DNA of 33,206 nucleotides. Source: Patescibacteria group bacterium. GTDB lineage: Bacteria > Patescibacteria > UBA1384 > XYA2-FULL-43-10 > 1-14-0-10-43-13. The notes below the pieces were generated by a model. That model had not been told where the DNA came from. It saw only the letters and a program-made list of their open reading frames with translations, and searched no databases. Position numbers and translations under genes: made by a program. Positions 1 to 8,157 of this stretch are shown one piece after another; position 1 is the first letter of the stretch, and every line of letters begins with the position of its first letter. The DNA is taken from contig JAMCZZ010000036.1 in assembly GCA_023484645.1 (NCBI GenBank), forward strand, positions 1-33,206, written 5' to 3'.

Positions 1-71
1 ACTTTCGATATCCTAACTGCTCCCGGCAGAACAGTTCCATATTTTGTTGCAGTTCCTACTTTTCCATTCAT
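1..71 (-). CDS. 5' fragment of an unidentified repeated gene (left end)
   Basis: On the minus strand an ATG at 71 is preceded by an AGGAGG ribosome binding site and opens a frame of 23 codons (MNGKVGTATKYGTV at the start) that runs off the contig. The same start is present in the right-hand copy. The promoter-proximal part contains the 8-bp palindrome GTGTACAC, a possible operator, upstream of a TACAAT -10-like hexamer. Too little is visible to name a family; a transposase, a small regulator or a surface protein would all be possible. Being coded in a perfectly conserved repeat implies recent duplication or selection for identity. Confidence 0.5.
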   Translation of the reverse strand, partial: MNGKVGTATKYGTVLPGAVRISK

Positions 72-129
72 GTACACCTCCTGCATTCATTGTATCAATG
101 TGTACACGATGTGTATGAACCTAGACAAC
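1..129. repeat. Contig-end inverted repeat, left copy
   Basis: Positions 1-129 are the exact reverse complement of 33078-33206; identity stops at base 130. The repeat contains an RBS, a GTGTACAC palindrome and the first 23 codons of an ORF running off the left end. Because the window holds ordinary chromosomal genes, I read this as one of several genomic copies of a repeated gene at which assembly stopped, not as a replicon terminus. This is inference. Confidence 0.95.
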
Positions 130-269
130 TTGTAATTAGCGAACCCAAAATGTACAATCTGCTCGACGGCAAAAGCCACATGAAAGGTATTCTGCAAATT
201 ATCCCAAAAGAGGGTAATTTTCGGGCTTACGCATTTACATTTTCAGGATGTATTAAGAAGTGAAACTTT

Positions 270-578
270 ATGAATAATCAAGAACTAGTCTATAAAATAG
301 TATCAAAAATTCCTAAGGGCAAGGTTACAACTTATGGAATTATTGCAAAAACGATTGGGATAAAAAATCCCCGAGTCGTCGGTAATATTCTACATCAGAA
401 CAAAAATCCAGAAGTAGTGCCATGCCACCGAGTTGTTAATAGACTAGGAAAAGCAGCGGATAATTATGCATTTGGCGGCAAAGAAGCACAGAGGAAACGG
501 CTCGAAGACGAAGGAATAATTTTTGAGAACGATAAAATAGACCTAGATAAATTTTTGTGGATCCCTCCTTCAGACTAA
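270..578 (+). CDS. MGMT-family (Ogt-like) DNA-binding domain protein
   Basis: This 102-aa protein corresponds to the C-terminal DNA-binding domain of O6-alkylguanine-DNA alkyltransferases. It has the conserved N-terminal region (IPKGKVTTYG), the recognition helix region with RVVGN, and the active-site motif PCHRVV with the alkyl-acceptor cysteine at position 52. In alkyltransferase-like (ATL) proteins that Cys is usually Trp, so the reactive residue is retained here. The usual N-terminal domain of Ada/Ogt is absent, as in many short homologues. Expected role: direct reversal or flagging of alkylated guanines for repair. It is monocistronic, and no clear Shine-Dalgarno precedes the ATG. Confidence 0.85.
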   Translation: MNNQELVYKIVSKIPKGKVTTYGIIAKTIGIKNPRVVGNILHQNKNPEVVPCHRVVNRLGKAADNYAFGGKEAQRKRLEDEGIIFENDKIDLDKFLWIPPSD

Positions 579-729
579 TCCAACAAAATGTGAATGGTTA
601 TAGTGATAATCTCTTAGATATAGCAACGGCCGTTTGATATTGTAAGATATTTTTTTGTTATTTTTTCCAATGGAAAAATGTATCCGACAAGGTAAACTGG
701 CAATTGGATTATTAATAATTAAGGGAAAA

Positions 730-1041
730 ATGAAACAGTTAGTCACCAATAGGTCGTGGAAAAAGCATAGAGTTGCTTTTATGGTTACAACTTTAATAAT
801 TATTCTCTTGGCAATTACTGGAGTCGGATTAATTTATTCAATGAAAAATAATTCTTCGCAACAAAAAAACGTAAAGACAGAATCGACTCAAAAAGGAGAA
901 TTAAACGGAGATTCTAACCCAGGCAATAATTCTAGCAGTTCAATCGACAATGAACTCAAACGCATAGACACCGAAATACAAAACAACAAATTGGATAATT
1001 CTGACAACATTTCATTTCCAGACACTAATTTAGGGCTCTAA
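730..1041 (+). CDS. Small single-pass membrane protein, Ser/Asn-rich exterior
   Basis: I chose the ATG at 730, which has AAGGGA 5 nt upstream; an in-frame TTG at 655 would add 25 residues without an RBS. The resulting 103-aa protein has a basic N-terminus (TNRSWKKHR), one hydrophobic segment at about residues 18-38, and a polar Asn/Ser/Lys-rich tail that should lie outside the cell. No enzymatic motif or known family is visible. The architecture (short cytoplasmic tail, one membrane anchor, low-complexity exterior) recurs in several other proteins of this window. Function unknown. Confidence 0.6.
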   Translation: MKQLVTNRSWKKHRVAFMVTTLIIILLAITGVGLIYSMKNNSSQQKNVKTESTQKGELNGDSNPGNNSSSSIDNELKRIDTEIQNNKLDNSDNISFPDTNLGL

Positions 1042-1154
1042 CATTTAAATTTTAATCAGAACGACTATTGAATAGCTTTCTAAAAGACTCCTCAAATTGT
1101 TAGTTTGCTAGAAAATAGGTAAACTAAAAACAAACATAAAATAGAGGAGTTGTT

Positions 1155-1433
1155 ATGGAAAACATTGATAGTTTTACGTTGGAAGAAGCGAAACAAATTG
1201 GGGAAAAACTGGGAATTGACTGGACTGAATTTGATCCTGAACAGTTCTGTATGGGAATAAATGTGGAGCTGGAACATGGCCTAGTAAGTCCTAAAACCAA
1301 TGTAACAAATGATGACCCAATCATTAGCGGAAAAATCGCTTTAGCGCATTTAAACGAGTTCTCTGATTACTACACAAGACTTGAAAAACTAGAAAAAGAA
1401 GCAGAAACTTTTTGGAACAAAAAAATAAGTTAA
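1155..1433 (+). CDS. DUF5661 family protein
   Basis: A 92-aa soluble protein that I recognise as DUF5661. It opens with the FTLEEAKQIGEKLGIDW segment and has the family core: FDPEQFCMGINVELEHG, then TNVTNDDPIISGKIALAHL and EFSDYYTRLEKLE. The start is supported by GAGGAG 6 nt upstream of ATG. The family is widespread in bacteria and phages and has no established function. It stands alone here, between the small membrane protein and the convergent ABC transporter operon. Confidence 0.85.
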   Translation: MENIDSFTLEEAKQIGEKLGIDWTEFDPEQFCMGINVELEHGLVSPKTNVTNDDPIISGKIALAHLNEFSDYYTRLEKLEKEAETFWNKKIS

Positions 1434-1452
1434 GAAAATAGAAACTTTAGAA

Positions 1453-2529
1453 TTATTCTTCCGTCAGTTTAAACTTTCGGAAAGAGATAAGGAACATAGC
1501 CGCAATCCAGGCTAAAACTATTGTTATATTAATAGGATTCGTAAATGGTGAATTCGCCTCTAACACAACTCCCCTTAAGATTCGAAGAAGCGGTGCTAAC
1601 GGCAAATATTGAACAATCGAGAGCAGCCATTTTGGCAAAGAATCGATCGGGAAGAAAACTCCGGTTAAAAACATCATTGGAATGGTTATCGCTGTAGCCA
1701 TACCCTGCGCTGCATCGGTTGTTTTTGAAAAACTAGCAATAGCGAATCCAATTAATTGGAATAAAATTCCCCCCATCATCGCCATTGCAAATATCACAAA
1801 AATATTTCCATAAATATGGGCGTCAAAAAGAAACTTGCCGACAGTTAGAATGATCGCAATTTGAAAGAAATTTAACATTAACCTCGAGATAACTTCCGAG
1901 ACAATAAACCACCATGTCTTAATTGGAGCAGTGGTAATTCTTTTTAATATTTGGTCTTCGCGGTATTTAGCCATTCCGACCGCAATGCCGATGATTGATG
2001 AATTCATAAGGGCCAATCCAAGGATTCCCGCCAGCACAAAATCAAAATAGGTTAATTTATGGCTGTTTATTTTCTCTTCAGCAACAGAATAAATTGGCTT
2101 TACATTTTGAACTTGAAAATTAACCTGCGTCAAATAATTATTTAAGAATCCAACTAAAACCGAATTAACCTGACCATTGCCCTCATCTTCTATAATAGTG
2201 ATGCTGTCAGCCGAATCCCCACTCACCCCGAAGTTCGCTGGAATAATTATCCCTGCAGATACTTTTGTTTTCTTTATATCTTCTTTCACCTGGGCTGGAT
2301 CGGTAGCACTGCTTACTTTAAAAAGCCCTGAATCGGAGAGTGCTTTATCAATTCCGCTTGCTAATTCACTGTCTGACTGATTAATCAATGCAACCGTGCC
2401 GACACTTGTGTTTTTGCCAAAAAAGAAGCCGAATATGAAAGTGAACATTAAAGGAAACATAAAACTCCAAAAAAGAGCTTGTTTGTTTCTTAAAAGCATT
2501 TTTATATCAGCGAAGAATAATTTAAGCAT
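1453..2529 (-). CDS. ABC-2 type transporter permease
   Basis: A 358-aa membrane protein with the ABC-2 permease layout: one N-terminal transmembrane helix after a short basic cytoplasmic start (LRNKQALFWSFMFP), a large extracytoplasmic domain of about 120-140 residues, then five hydrophobic segments in the C-terminal half. The segment KYREDQILKRITTAPI between TM helices is typical of the YhgE/DrrB/NatB-like ABC-2 group. Its start overlaps the end of the ATPase gene by 8 nt, so the two are translationally coupled and form one exporter. The substrate cannot be read from sequence; export of a drug, lipid or peptide is typical of the group. Confidence 0.9.
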   Translation of the reverse strand: MLKLFFADIKMLLRNKQALFWSFMFPLMFTFIFGFFFGKNTSVGTVALINQSDSELASGIDKALSDSGLFKVSSATDPAQVKEDIKKTKVSAGIIIPANFGVSGDSADSITIIEDEGNGQVNSVLVGFLNNYLTQVNFQVQNVKPIYSVAEEKINSHKLTYFDFVLAGILGLALMNSSIIGIAVGMAKYREDQILKRITTAPIKTWWFIVSEVISRLMLNFFQIAIILTVGKFLFDAHIYGNIFVIFAMAMMGGILFQLIGFAIASFSKTTDAAQGMATAITIPMMFLTGVFFPIDSLPKWLLSIVQYLPLAPLLRILRGVVLEANSPFTNPINITIVLAWIAAMFLISFRKFKLTEE

Positions 2530-3448
2530 TTTCTTCTCCTATCGTTTTTCCGGTTAATTCAATAAAGAGATCCTCGAGAGTTGCTCTCCCAACCGCCAAA
2601 CTTTCGGGCTCAAGTTTCTGAACAATTGTAATAGCGGCATTTAAGTTATTCTGAGAGCTAATTTCCATCTCAAAATGATTCGATTTACCGAGCAAATTTT
2701 GAATTTTCCCTAACTTTCCTAATTTTTCAACAACGCTTTCGTTGATTTTCTTTACATAAAAATTAATTTTAAATGGACTCTTGGCATTCTCAATTAATTT
2801 ATGTGTTTGCCCAAGTGTTAGAATTTTGCCTTTTTCCATAATTGCTATCCGATCGCACAGTATTTCCGCTTCCTCCATATAATGAGTAGTTAGAATAATC
2901 GTCTTGCCTTTTTCTTTTATCGCCATAATAAGATCCCATAAATTTCTTCTGGCCAGAGGGTCAAGCCCGGTTGTCGGCTCATCAAGAAAAACAACTTTTG
3001 GGTCGTTAACTAAACTGGCGACAATGGAAAAACGCTGTTTCTGTCCGCCGGATAAACTTTTAACCAATGATTCTGATTTATTTTCTAATCCAACCATTGA
3101 TAAAAGCTCTTTAGCGCTGATACTTTTAGGATAGAATCCCCCAAATAACTCTAGGATTTCCCGCAGACTTAAAAAACTGTAATAAGCAGAAGACTGCAGT
3201 TGAACGCCGATTGAGGATTTTATACTGTCAGAATATCCCCTAGTGATTTCTTCGCCTAAAACAGTTATGCTTCCGGAATTTGCTTTTCTAAGCCCTTCGA
3301 TAATTTCTAGCGTCGTGGTTTTGCCAGCCCCGTTTTCCCCTAAAAGACCGAAAATTTCTCCTTCTTTTACGCTGAAAGAAATTCCATCGACTGCCGTCAA
3401 CGTTCCATATTTTTTAACCAGTTTATTTACTTTTATAATTTCTTTCAT
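2522..3448 (-). CDS. ABC transporter ATP-binding protein (ABC-2 exporter)
   Basis: A 308-aa nucleotide-binding subunit of the DrrA/NatA type. Visible motifs are Walker A GENGAGKT (37-44), the signature LSGGQ (132-136), Walker B VVFLDEP (152-158) followed by the D-loop GLDP, and the switch histidine in LTTHY (H189). The C-terminal about 80 residues form the extra domain common in ABC-2 exporter ATPases. It is the first gene of a two-gene minus-strand operon with the overlapping permease. It should dimerise at the cytoplasmic face and power export. Confidence 0.95.
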   Translation of the reverse strand: MKEIIKVNKLVKKYGTLTAVDGISFSVKEGEIFGLLGENGAGKTTTLEIIEGLRKANSGSITVLGEEITRGYSDSIKSSIGVQLQSSAYYSFLSLREILELFGGFYPKSISAKELLSMVGLENKSESLVKSLSGGQKQRFSIVASLVNDPKVVFLDEPTTGLDPLARRNLWDLIMAIKEKGKTIILTTHYMEEAEILCDRIAIMEKGKILTLGQTHKLIENAKSPFKINFYVKKINESVVEKLGKLGKIQNLLGKSNHFEMEISSQNNLNAAITIVQKLEPESLAVGRATLEDLFIELTGKTIGEENA

Positions 3449-3498
3449 AGCACTCCCAATAAAATAATTCTAAAACAATATTTAGATATTTAACGCAA

Positions 3499-4146
3499 TT
3501 AAATCGATAAAGAAAACGTACCCTTAACCAAAAGAGAAAGTATTCTTAAAATTGGTTCCATTATTGTAAATAAAATTGAATTACCTGTTAATTGACCATA
3601 GATTATTAATCCGAAAAGTATGTAAGGACCCATTTGTTGATAAGTTGCTTTTGCTTCCTCGCCTAAGAAATATTCTACAAAATGAGAGCCGTCTAGTGGG
3701 AAAATAGGTAAGATATTGAACGTCGCAAGTACCAGATTTATATCTACAATAGTATTCAAAAACGATAGCAAATTTGAAGATTCGATTGTACGTCCTTGAA
3801 TTAAAGCGACTCTGATTGGAATTGCAAGCAAGAGAGCCAATATTATATTGGCTGCAATTCCCGCGATCGCCACTTTTAATTCGTCTTTTTTGTGGTGAAA
3901 GTTCCTTGAATTAATCATAACGGGCTTACCCCAGCCAAACCCCGCCAAAAATAGAAAAATAGTACCAAGAGGATCAAGATGAGCTAAAGGATTTAAAGTA
4001 ATTCTCCCGTCTAATTTTGGAGTTGGATCTCCTGATCGATCCGCTATAAAAGCATGAGCAAACTCATGAATAGTCACTCCGATAAGCAATGCAACAACAA
4101 AAGAAACGAAATAAAATGGATTTTTGATGAGATTTAGTAATAGCAT
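3499..4146 (-). CDS. M50 family site-2-type metalloprotease
   Basis: A 215-aa polytopic membrane protein of the compact M50 (YwhC/S2P-like) subgroup. The zinc-binding HEFAH motif is at residues 27-31 within the first hydrophobic region. The second metal-site motif is FNILPIFPLDG, with Asn144 and Asp152. The conserved GRITLNPLAHLDPLGT segment typical of the subgroup lies between. It lacks PDZ and CBS domains, so it is a minimal intramembrane protease, presumably cleaving membrane-anchored regulators or cleaved signal peptides. Monocistronic, with no clear RBS upstream of its ATG. Confidence 0.92.
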   Translation of the reverse strand: MLLLNLIKNPFYFVSFVVALLIGVTIHEFAHAFIADRSGDPTPKLDGRITLNPLAHLDPLGTIFLFLAGFGWGKPVMINSRNFHHKKDELKVAIAGIAANIILALLLAIPIRVALIQGRTIESSNLLSFLNTIVDINLVLATFNILPIFPLDGSHFVEYFLGEEAKATYQQMGPYILFGLIIYGQLTGNSILFTIMEPILRILSLLVKGTFSLSI

Positions 4147-4454
4147 AATTCAATAAATTCCTAATTCATCTAAATGATCTAAATAAGCGCCAAATTCAAA
4201 ATAACAAGTTTCAAATAAATTACAAATTAAAAAATATTTAAATTAAAAACGTTTTGAATTTTTAGTTTGGGATTTATTTGTTTTTTGTAATTTTGAGATT
4301 GTAATTTTTTCATTGGGATTTGATTATAAATTAGGTTAAGTTAATTAGATGAATTAGAATAATTTAAACCAACTTGTACTTTCTAACATTTTCTGGTAAA
4401 ATTCTTATGTTGATTATATCACGTTGAATAAATTATTGTCTATTAGGAATAGCT
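4147..4454. other. AT-rich noncoding spacer with imperfect inverted symmetry
   Basis: About 300 bp without a credible ORF between the M50 gene (minus) and rpmB (plus). The left part is A-rich (CAAATAAATTACAAA) and the right part T-rich (TTTGTTTTTTGTAATTTT), giving imperfect inverted symmetry of the sort left by degenerate AT-rich palindromic repeats. The rpmB promoter must lie near its right end. I see no RNA gene. Confidence 0.5.
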
Positions 4455-4616
4455 ATGGCCCACTGTACAATTTGTTTAAAAAGAGCTGTATCGGGAAATC
4501 AAGTTTCTCATTCACAGATCCATACCAAAAGAAAATTCAAACCAAATTTACAAAAAGTAAATGGCATTATTGTTTGTACCCGCTGCCTTCGAACTCTGAG
4601 TAAAGCAAGTAAATAG
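4455..4616 (+). CDS. rpmB: Large-subunit ribosomal protein bL28
   Basis: The 53-aa product begins [20 protein letters not shown], continues with the diagnostic [11 protein letters not shown] segment, and ends [14 protein letters not shown]. The CxxC pair near the N-terminus (C4, C7) and the CxxC pair near the C-terminus (C41, C44) form the zinc-binding version of bL28. It is shorter than the usual 60-78 residues, consistent with reduced ribosomal proteins in small-genome lineages. AGGA lies 7 nt before ATG. Monocistronic; a zinc-ribbon gene lies convergently downstream. Confidence 0.95.
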   Translation: MAHCTICLKRAVSGNQVSHSQIHTKRKFKPNLQKVNGIIVCTRCLRTLSKASK

Positions 4617-4639
4617 TTTTTTTCTTTAAAAAATAATTG

Positions 4640-4975
4640 CTAAACAGGAACCTCTTCTCCTAGCGCCTTAATTGCTTGATCGCGCTTCTCTATCTTTTTG
4701 TTAAAGCAATCCTCACATAAAATGTCTTCACTTTTTGGCTCAAAAGACACCTCGGCTTTTTTGCCGCAGACAGAGCACTTAATCCACCATGCGGGATGCT
4801 TTTCTCGAAGTTGGGTTTTATATTGCGCAGTACAGATCTTGCAACGCTTGGGAATATTCTTCAAACCTTTATCTAAAAAAAACTTTTGTTCGCCAGCCGT
4901 CCAGATAAACTTTTTTCCGCAATCCTTGCAGATTAAAGTTCTATCTTCTAAATCCGATTCTTTAATTTTAGTCAT
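4640..4975 (-). CDS. Double zinc-ribbon protein (zf-trcl type)
   Basis: A 111-aa protein with two four-cysteine modules. The N-terminal one is CKDCGKKF...EQKFFLDKGL..PKRCKIC, the arrangement of the 'probable zinc-ribbon' (zinc-trcl) domain. The C-terminal one is KCSVCGKKAEVSF...CEDCF, a CxxC-CxxC ribbon. A short charged helix follows. Such proteins are common as stand-alone small proteins in candidate-phylum genomes; nucleic-acid or protein binding is plausible but unproven. The gene runs convergently to rpmB with 23 bp between their ends. Confidence 0.85.
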   Translation of the reverse strand: MTKIKESDLEDRTLICKDCGKKFIWTAGEQKFFLDKGLKNIPKRCKICTAQYKTQLREKHPAWWIKCSVCGKKAEVSFEPKSEDILCEDCFNKKIEKRDQAIKALGEEVPV

Positions 4976-5068
4976 AATATGATATTAGTATTATTACTTA
5001 TTTACTTATAATTTATAACTATTGTCCTCCTATTGTCAATCGAGGCCCAGTTTGCTAGATTAAGGTTG

Positions 5069-5764
5069 ATGAATGCAAGGGATTTTTTTGAGTTAGATGC
5101 GAAGCAAAATTCTTGGGCTCACGCCTATCTTATAATCGGTCAAAACGACGAAAAGATAAAAGAGCTAACGAATTATGTTATCAAACAAAAAAAGTGTCTC
5201 CCTGCTGATGTTTCGGTTGTAATACCAGAAGATCTGAGTGGTAAAAAAGGCGAGATAAAAATTGATCAAATTAAGAATTTGTTGCACGAAATAAATCTTT
5301 CACCGGCAGGAAATTGCCGAATAGCGATCATTCATAATTGCGAAAAGTTAAATCAATCATCAGGTAATATTCTCCTTAAAACGCTTGAAGAACCGCCCAA
5401 AAATGTGACTTTCATTTTATTAGCAGATAATAATTCCGTTCTACCGACTATTAAGTCAAGGTGCCGGATAATTTTAATACCAAGCACATGGGAGAACTTT
5501 GATAAAGACAATGCTACCTATGCCTCAATCATTGAATCAAACTTTTTCACTGCATCTAAAGAAATTGAAAAGATAGTCAAAAATAACGAAATCGAACCTT
5601 TTTTAAATGCGCTTGAATGGAACTTCCGCAATAAAATGCTTAACGAAAAAGATCACCATTTCGCAGATTCAATCCATTCTATTGAAAAAATACGCAAAGA
5701 CATTCAAAATAATGTTAATCCAAGGTTAGCTTTGGAAAACTTGTACTTAATACTAGAAACTTAA
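5069..5764 (+). CDS. holB: DNA polymerase III subunit delta'
   Basis: I use the ATG at 5069 because the protein then begins like family members, with the HAYLIIG strand about 20 residues in; an in-frame TTG at 5033 would extend it by 12 residues. The clamp-loader fold is shown by NCEKLNQSSGNILLKTLEEPP (sensor region) and the SRC motif in TIKSRCRIILIP. There is no functional Walker A (GQNDEKIKE replaces GxxGxGKT), as expected for delta'. It assembles with DnaX and delta to load the beta clamp. It lies 14 nt before ricT in a conserved pairing. Confidence 0.9.
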   Translation: MNARDFFELDAKQNSWAHAYLIIGQNDEKIKELTNYVIKQKKCLPADVSVVIPEDLSGKKGEIKIDQIKNLLHEINLSPAGNCRIAIIHNCEKLNQSSGNILLKTLEEPPKNVTFILLADNNSVLPTIKSRCRIILIPSTWENFDKDNATYASIIESNFFTASKEIEKIVKNNEIEPFLNALEWNFRNKMLNEKDHHFADSIHSIEKIRKDIQNNVNPRLALENLYLILET

Positions 5765-5778
5765 AGAGTAAAAACACA

Positions 5779-6570
5779 ATGGATAAAGAGATTTATATAA
5801 AAGCTAAGAGCGATAATAAGATATTCAAAGCTAAATTGGGAAATTTAGAAGTTTCACCGGGCGATGAAATTCTTTTCGAAACGGAACAAAGCCAAGATGT
5901 CGGCTATATTTTGGGCGATGAATATGAAATCCAGCAATGCGAGCAAGAAGACGGCCAAAATATATCTATTATTCGAAAATTAACTCCCAAAGACAAGGAA
6001 AAGATGGCGGAACGGGAAATTGAAGCCAAAGCTACTCTCCTGCCTTGTGAAGAGAAGATTAAAAAACACGGACTTGAAATGAATCTTTTGGGCGCCGATT
6101 TATCTTATGACGGCAAAAAGCTTACTTTTTATTTTACTTCACCTGGGCGTGTAGATTTTCGATCGCTTGTTCCCGATCTAGCATCAACTTTTAAAAAGTT
6201 AATTAGGCTTCAGCAAATCGGAGCCAGAGATAAAGCCAAATGCTTAGGCAGCGTCGGAAGATGCGGACAAAAAGTTTGCTGCAAAAGATTCCTCAAAGGG
6301 GATCTGGAAAGCGTTACTCTAGAAATGGCGTATGATCAAAATTTAGGGCAAATGGGGTCAAATAGAGTTACTGGCGCCTGCGGAAAACTGATGTGCTGCT
6401 TAAAATATGAACTTGATCATTATCAAAAAACAAAAAAATCCCTTCCTGAAATTGGCAGTGAATTAAAAACGGCCGAAGGAACAGGCAAGGTTTTATCACA
6501 GAATATTCTCAAAGAGAAAGTGATGGTTGAACTCAATGAAGATAAGAAAATTGTGGAGGTAGATTGTTAG
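5779..6570 (+). CDS. ricT: PSP1-domain protein RicT (YaaT)
   Basis: The 263-aa protein has the PSP1 C-terminal domain with its characteristic cysteines at 155, 162, 167, 168, 201, 206 and 207, in the segments KCLGSVGRCGQKVCC and GACGKLMCC. The companion motif KLTFYFTSPGRVDFR is also present. In Bacillus the RicAFT complex binds iron-sulfur clusters and controls RNase Y-dependent RNA maturation; here only RicT is visible, so a simpler role is possible. It follows holB, as in many Firmicutes and candidate phyla, and its 3' end overlaps the downstream TPR gene. Confidence 0.92.
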   Translation: MDKEIYIKAKSDNKIFKAKLGNLEVSPGDEILFETEQSQDVGYILGDEYEIQQCEQEDGQNISIIRKLTPKDKEKMAEREIEAKATLLPCEEKIKKHGLEMNLLGADLSYDGKKLTFYFTSPGRVDFRSLVPDLASTFKKLIRLQQIGARDKAKCLGSVGRCGQKVCCKRFLKGDLESVTLEMAYDQNLGQMGSNRVTGACGKLMCCLKYELDHYQKTKKSLPEIGSELKTAEGTGKVLSQNILKEKVMVELNEDKKIVEVDC

Positions 6571-7313
6571 AAATAGTTATAATAATTTGTTTAGCTGTAG
6601 TTCTATTTTTAATACTACATAATTTTCCTAAAACTACCGAAGGCGGAATGGAGAGTAATATTATGCTGCAGGAAAAAAAATCAAGTGGTTTCTTTAGGAA
6701 TCTTTTGAAGAAAAAACCAAAAGATACAAGCGATGCAATAAAACAAGCTATTATTAATGGACAAGAAAAAATTATTGCTCCTTCTGAAACAGAAATGGTC
6801 CAAGAAAAATATCGGGAAAGCAATCCGGAAATTGCACAGCTTCTCCATGACGCAGATATTGCTCTTGAAAAAAGCGATCTTAGGGAAGCCGAAGATGCAG
6901 CTATTAACGCTTTATCTAAAGACAAAAAATGCGCTCAAGCTTATGACATCATTGGAAGAGTTGCAATGCTTCGCGGTGCATTTGATGAAGCCAAAGAAGC
7001 TTATAAGACTGCATTAAAATGCGATCACGAACTAGGCAGCGCCTACTTTGGGCTAGGTCAGATTTGTCTTCGAGACGAAAATTATACTGATGCAATTGAA
7101 AATATGCAGAGATCTGTTGTATTAGATAGAAGCCATGCTGACTGGTACGCAGAACTAGGAAAAGCTTATATGGAAGTTAGGCAATTCGCAAAAGCAGCCA
7201 AAGCTTTAAAACGAGCAACCAGTTTAGATATTGATAATAAATCATACAAAGAACTCGCGGCCGAGGCAGAGGAAAAACAGCGCGCCCACGCCTCCGCCTA
7301 CCGTATGAGATAG
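6564..7313 (+). CDS. Membrane-anchored TPR protein
   Basis: Starts at a TTG (6564) preceded by GGAGGT and overlapping the last codons of ricT by 7 nt, so it is translationally coupled. Residues 1-17 form a hydrophobic anchor (IVIIICLAVVLFLIL). A basic linker follows, then TPR repeats from about residue 95 to 235 (for example AYDIIGRVAMLRGAFDEAKE, AYFGLGQICLRDENYTDAIE and WYAELGKAYMEVRQFAKAAK). It is likely a cytoplasm-facing scaffold. Third gene of the holB-ricT-TPR operon; the specific partner is unknown. Confidence 0.85.
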   Translation: MLEIVIIICLAVVLFLILHNFPKTTEGGMESNIMLQEKKSSGFFRNLLKKKPKDTSDAIKQAIINGQEKIIAPSETEMVQEKYRESNPEIAQLLHDADIALEKSDLREAEDAAINALSKDKKCAQAYDIIGRVAMLRGAFDEAKEAYKTALKCDHELGSAYFGLGQICLRDENYTDAIENMQRSVVLDRSHADWYAELGKAYMEVRQFAKAAKALKRATSLDIDNKSYKELAAEAEEKQRAHASAYRMR

Positions 7314-7328
7314 TATGACGTTTATGTC

Positions 7329-7349
7329 ATCCTGAACTTGATTCAGGAT
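7329..7349. repeat. REP-like hairpin between convergent genes
   Basis: A perfect 8-bp inverted repeat, ATCCTGAA-CTTGA-TTCAGGAT, sits exactly between the convergent TPR and cupin genes. The sequence resembles the widely dispersed 'GTCATCCTGAACTTGATTC' REP-type palindrome. It lacks a T-tract on either strand, so termination is possible but not certain. Confidence 0.6.
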
Positions 7350-7353
7350 TCAT

Positions 7354-7716
7354 TTATCTTAAGTCAAATTTATCTTTTTCCCCGTCTTCACTATATTGTT
7401 CTAACAAAATAATATCCTCTATTGCCTTCACCTCATGATAAACATTTGGATTAATTTTGATGATGTTTGGAGATTCAACAATTATTTTTTCTTGTTTCCC
7501 ACTTAACATGTCTTTAAAAAAATATTCCGCTTTCCCGCTTATCTGAATTAATATCTCTGGATTTTTAATTTTTGATGTTCCTTTGTGATAATGCTCTCCG
7601 GCAACAGCTCCTGCTTTCAGATTTATCAAAGCCCATTCGCTACCTTTGTTGGCGAATTTATATGTTACCTTTTTAGGTGCATCCTTTAGTTTTTCTATTT
7701 CTTCGATTTCATACAT
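7354..7716 (-). CDS. Cupin-fold protein (sugar-isomerase/WxcM-like)
   Basis: A 120-aa single-domain beta-barrel protein. It shows cupin features: AGEHYHKGTSKI with histidines in the first motif, ILIQISGKAEYFF as the central strands, and the second-motif-like INPNVYHEVKAIEDIILLEQY. The pattern resembles dTDP-sugar 3,4-ketoisomerase/WxcM-type cupins, but no sugar-biosynthesis gene is adjacent, so the substrate is open. The start at 7716 has no strong RBS; the gene follows the DsrE-like gene by 4 nt and is probably co-transcribed with it. Confidence 0.65.
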   Translation of the reverse strand: MYEIEEIEKLKDAPKKVTYKFANKGSEWALINLKAGAVAGEHYHKGTSKIKNPEILIQISGKAEYFFKDMLSGKQEKIIVESPNIIKINPNVYHEVKAIEDIILLEQYSEDGEKDKFDLR

Positions 7717-7720
7717 ATAA

Positions 7721-8041
7721 TCAGAATGTCACTGTTTTATCCGACCAATCAACCATTGCTAAACAATCATTCATAGTTGAAATTGGACAAGCCGCAGTTC
7801 CTTCCTTGCTTCTTGATTTTAAACAAGTTCCACAAGCCAATATTTCTCCTCCATTTTCAACAAAAATTTTAAGCTGTTCATTAACATTAAACTTTTCGTT
7901 TGCCAGACCTTCACATTCTACTGCCTCGCCCATAAGAAACATCTTGACTTCGTGATCTTGTTTCTTTGCTGTTATAGCAAAACGAAAGGCATTCCAAGCT
8001 TTCTCTGGTTCTTTGGTTTCCAAGATGATGCCAATTTTCAT
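7721..8041 (-). CDS. DsrE-family protein
   Basis: The 106-aa protein has the DsrE/DsrF fold layout: N-terminal strand KIGIILETKEPEKAWNAF, the VKMFLMGEAVEC strand, and a cysteine-bearing loop ILACGTCLKSR that matches the position of the sulfur-carrying Cys in the family. DsrE-like proteins pass sulfur in tRNA thiolation or act as redox/sulfur-transfer proteins; which applies here is unknown, since no TusA or DsrC partner is nearby. AGGAGAAAG precedes the ATG. First gene of a two-gene unit with the cupin. Confidence 0.8.
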   Translation of the reverse strand: MKIGIILETKEPEKAWNAFRFAITAKKQDHEVKMFLMGEAVECEGLANEKFNVNEQLKIFVENGGEILACGTCLKSRSKEGTAACPISTMNDCLAMVDWSDKTVTF

Positions 8042-8157
8042 ATTCTTTCTCCTAATTTATATATTATTTACATTCTTACGCTCTTTCAAAGTCAACTTTG
8101 ACTCACATACAGACATCTCGAAAATATGTTCAGAGACCTTCGATTTCGTACATGGGA

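Noticed and set aside
150..263. 37-codon ORF before the MGMT-like gene
   Set aside because: No RBS and no homology; may be a gene remnant, but support is too weak.
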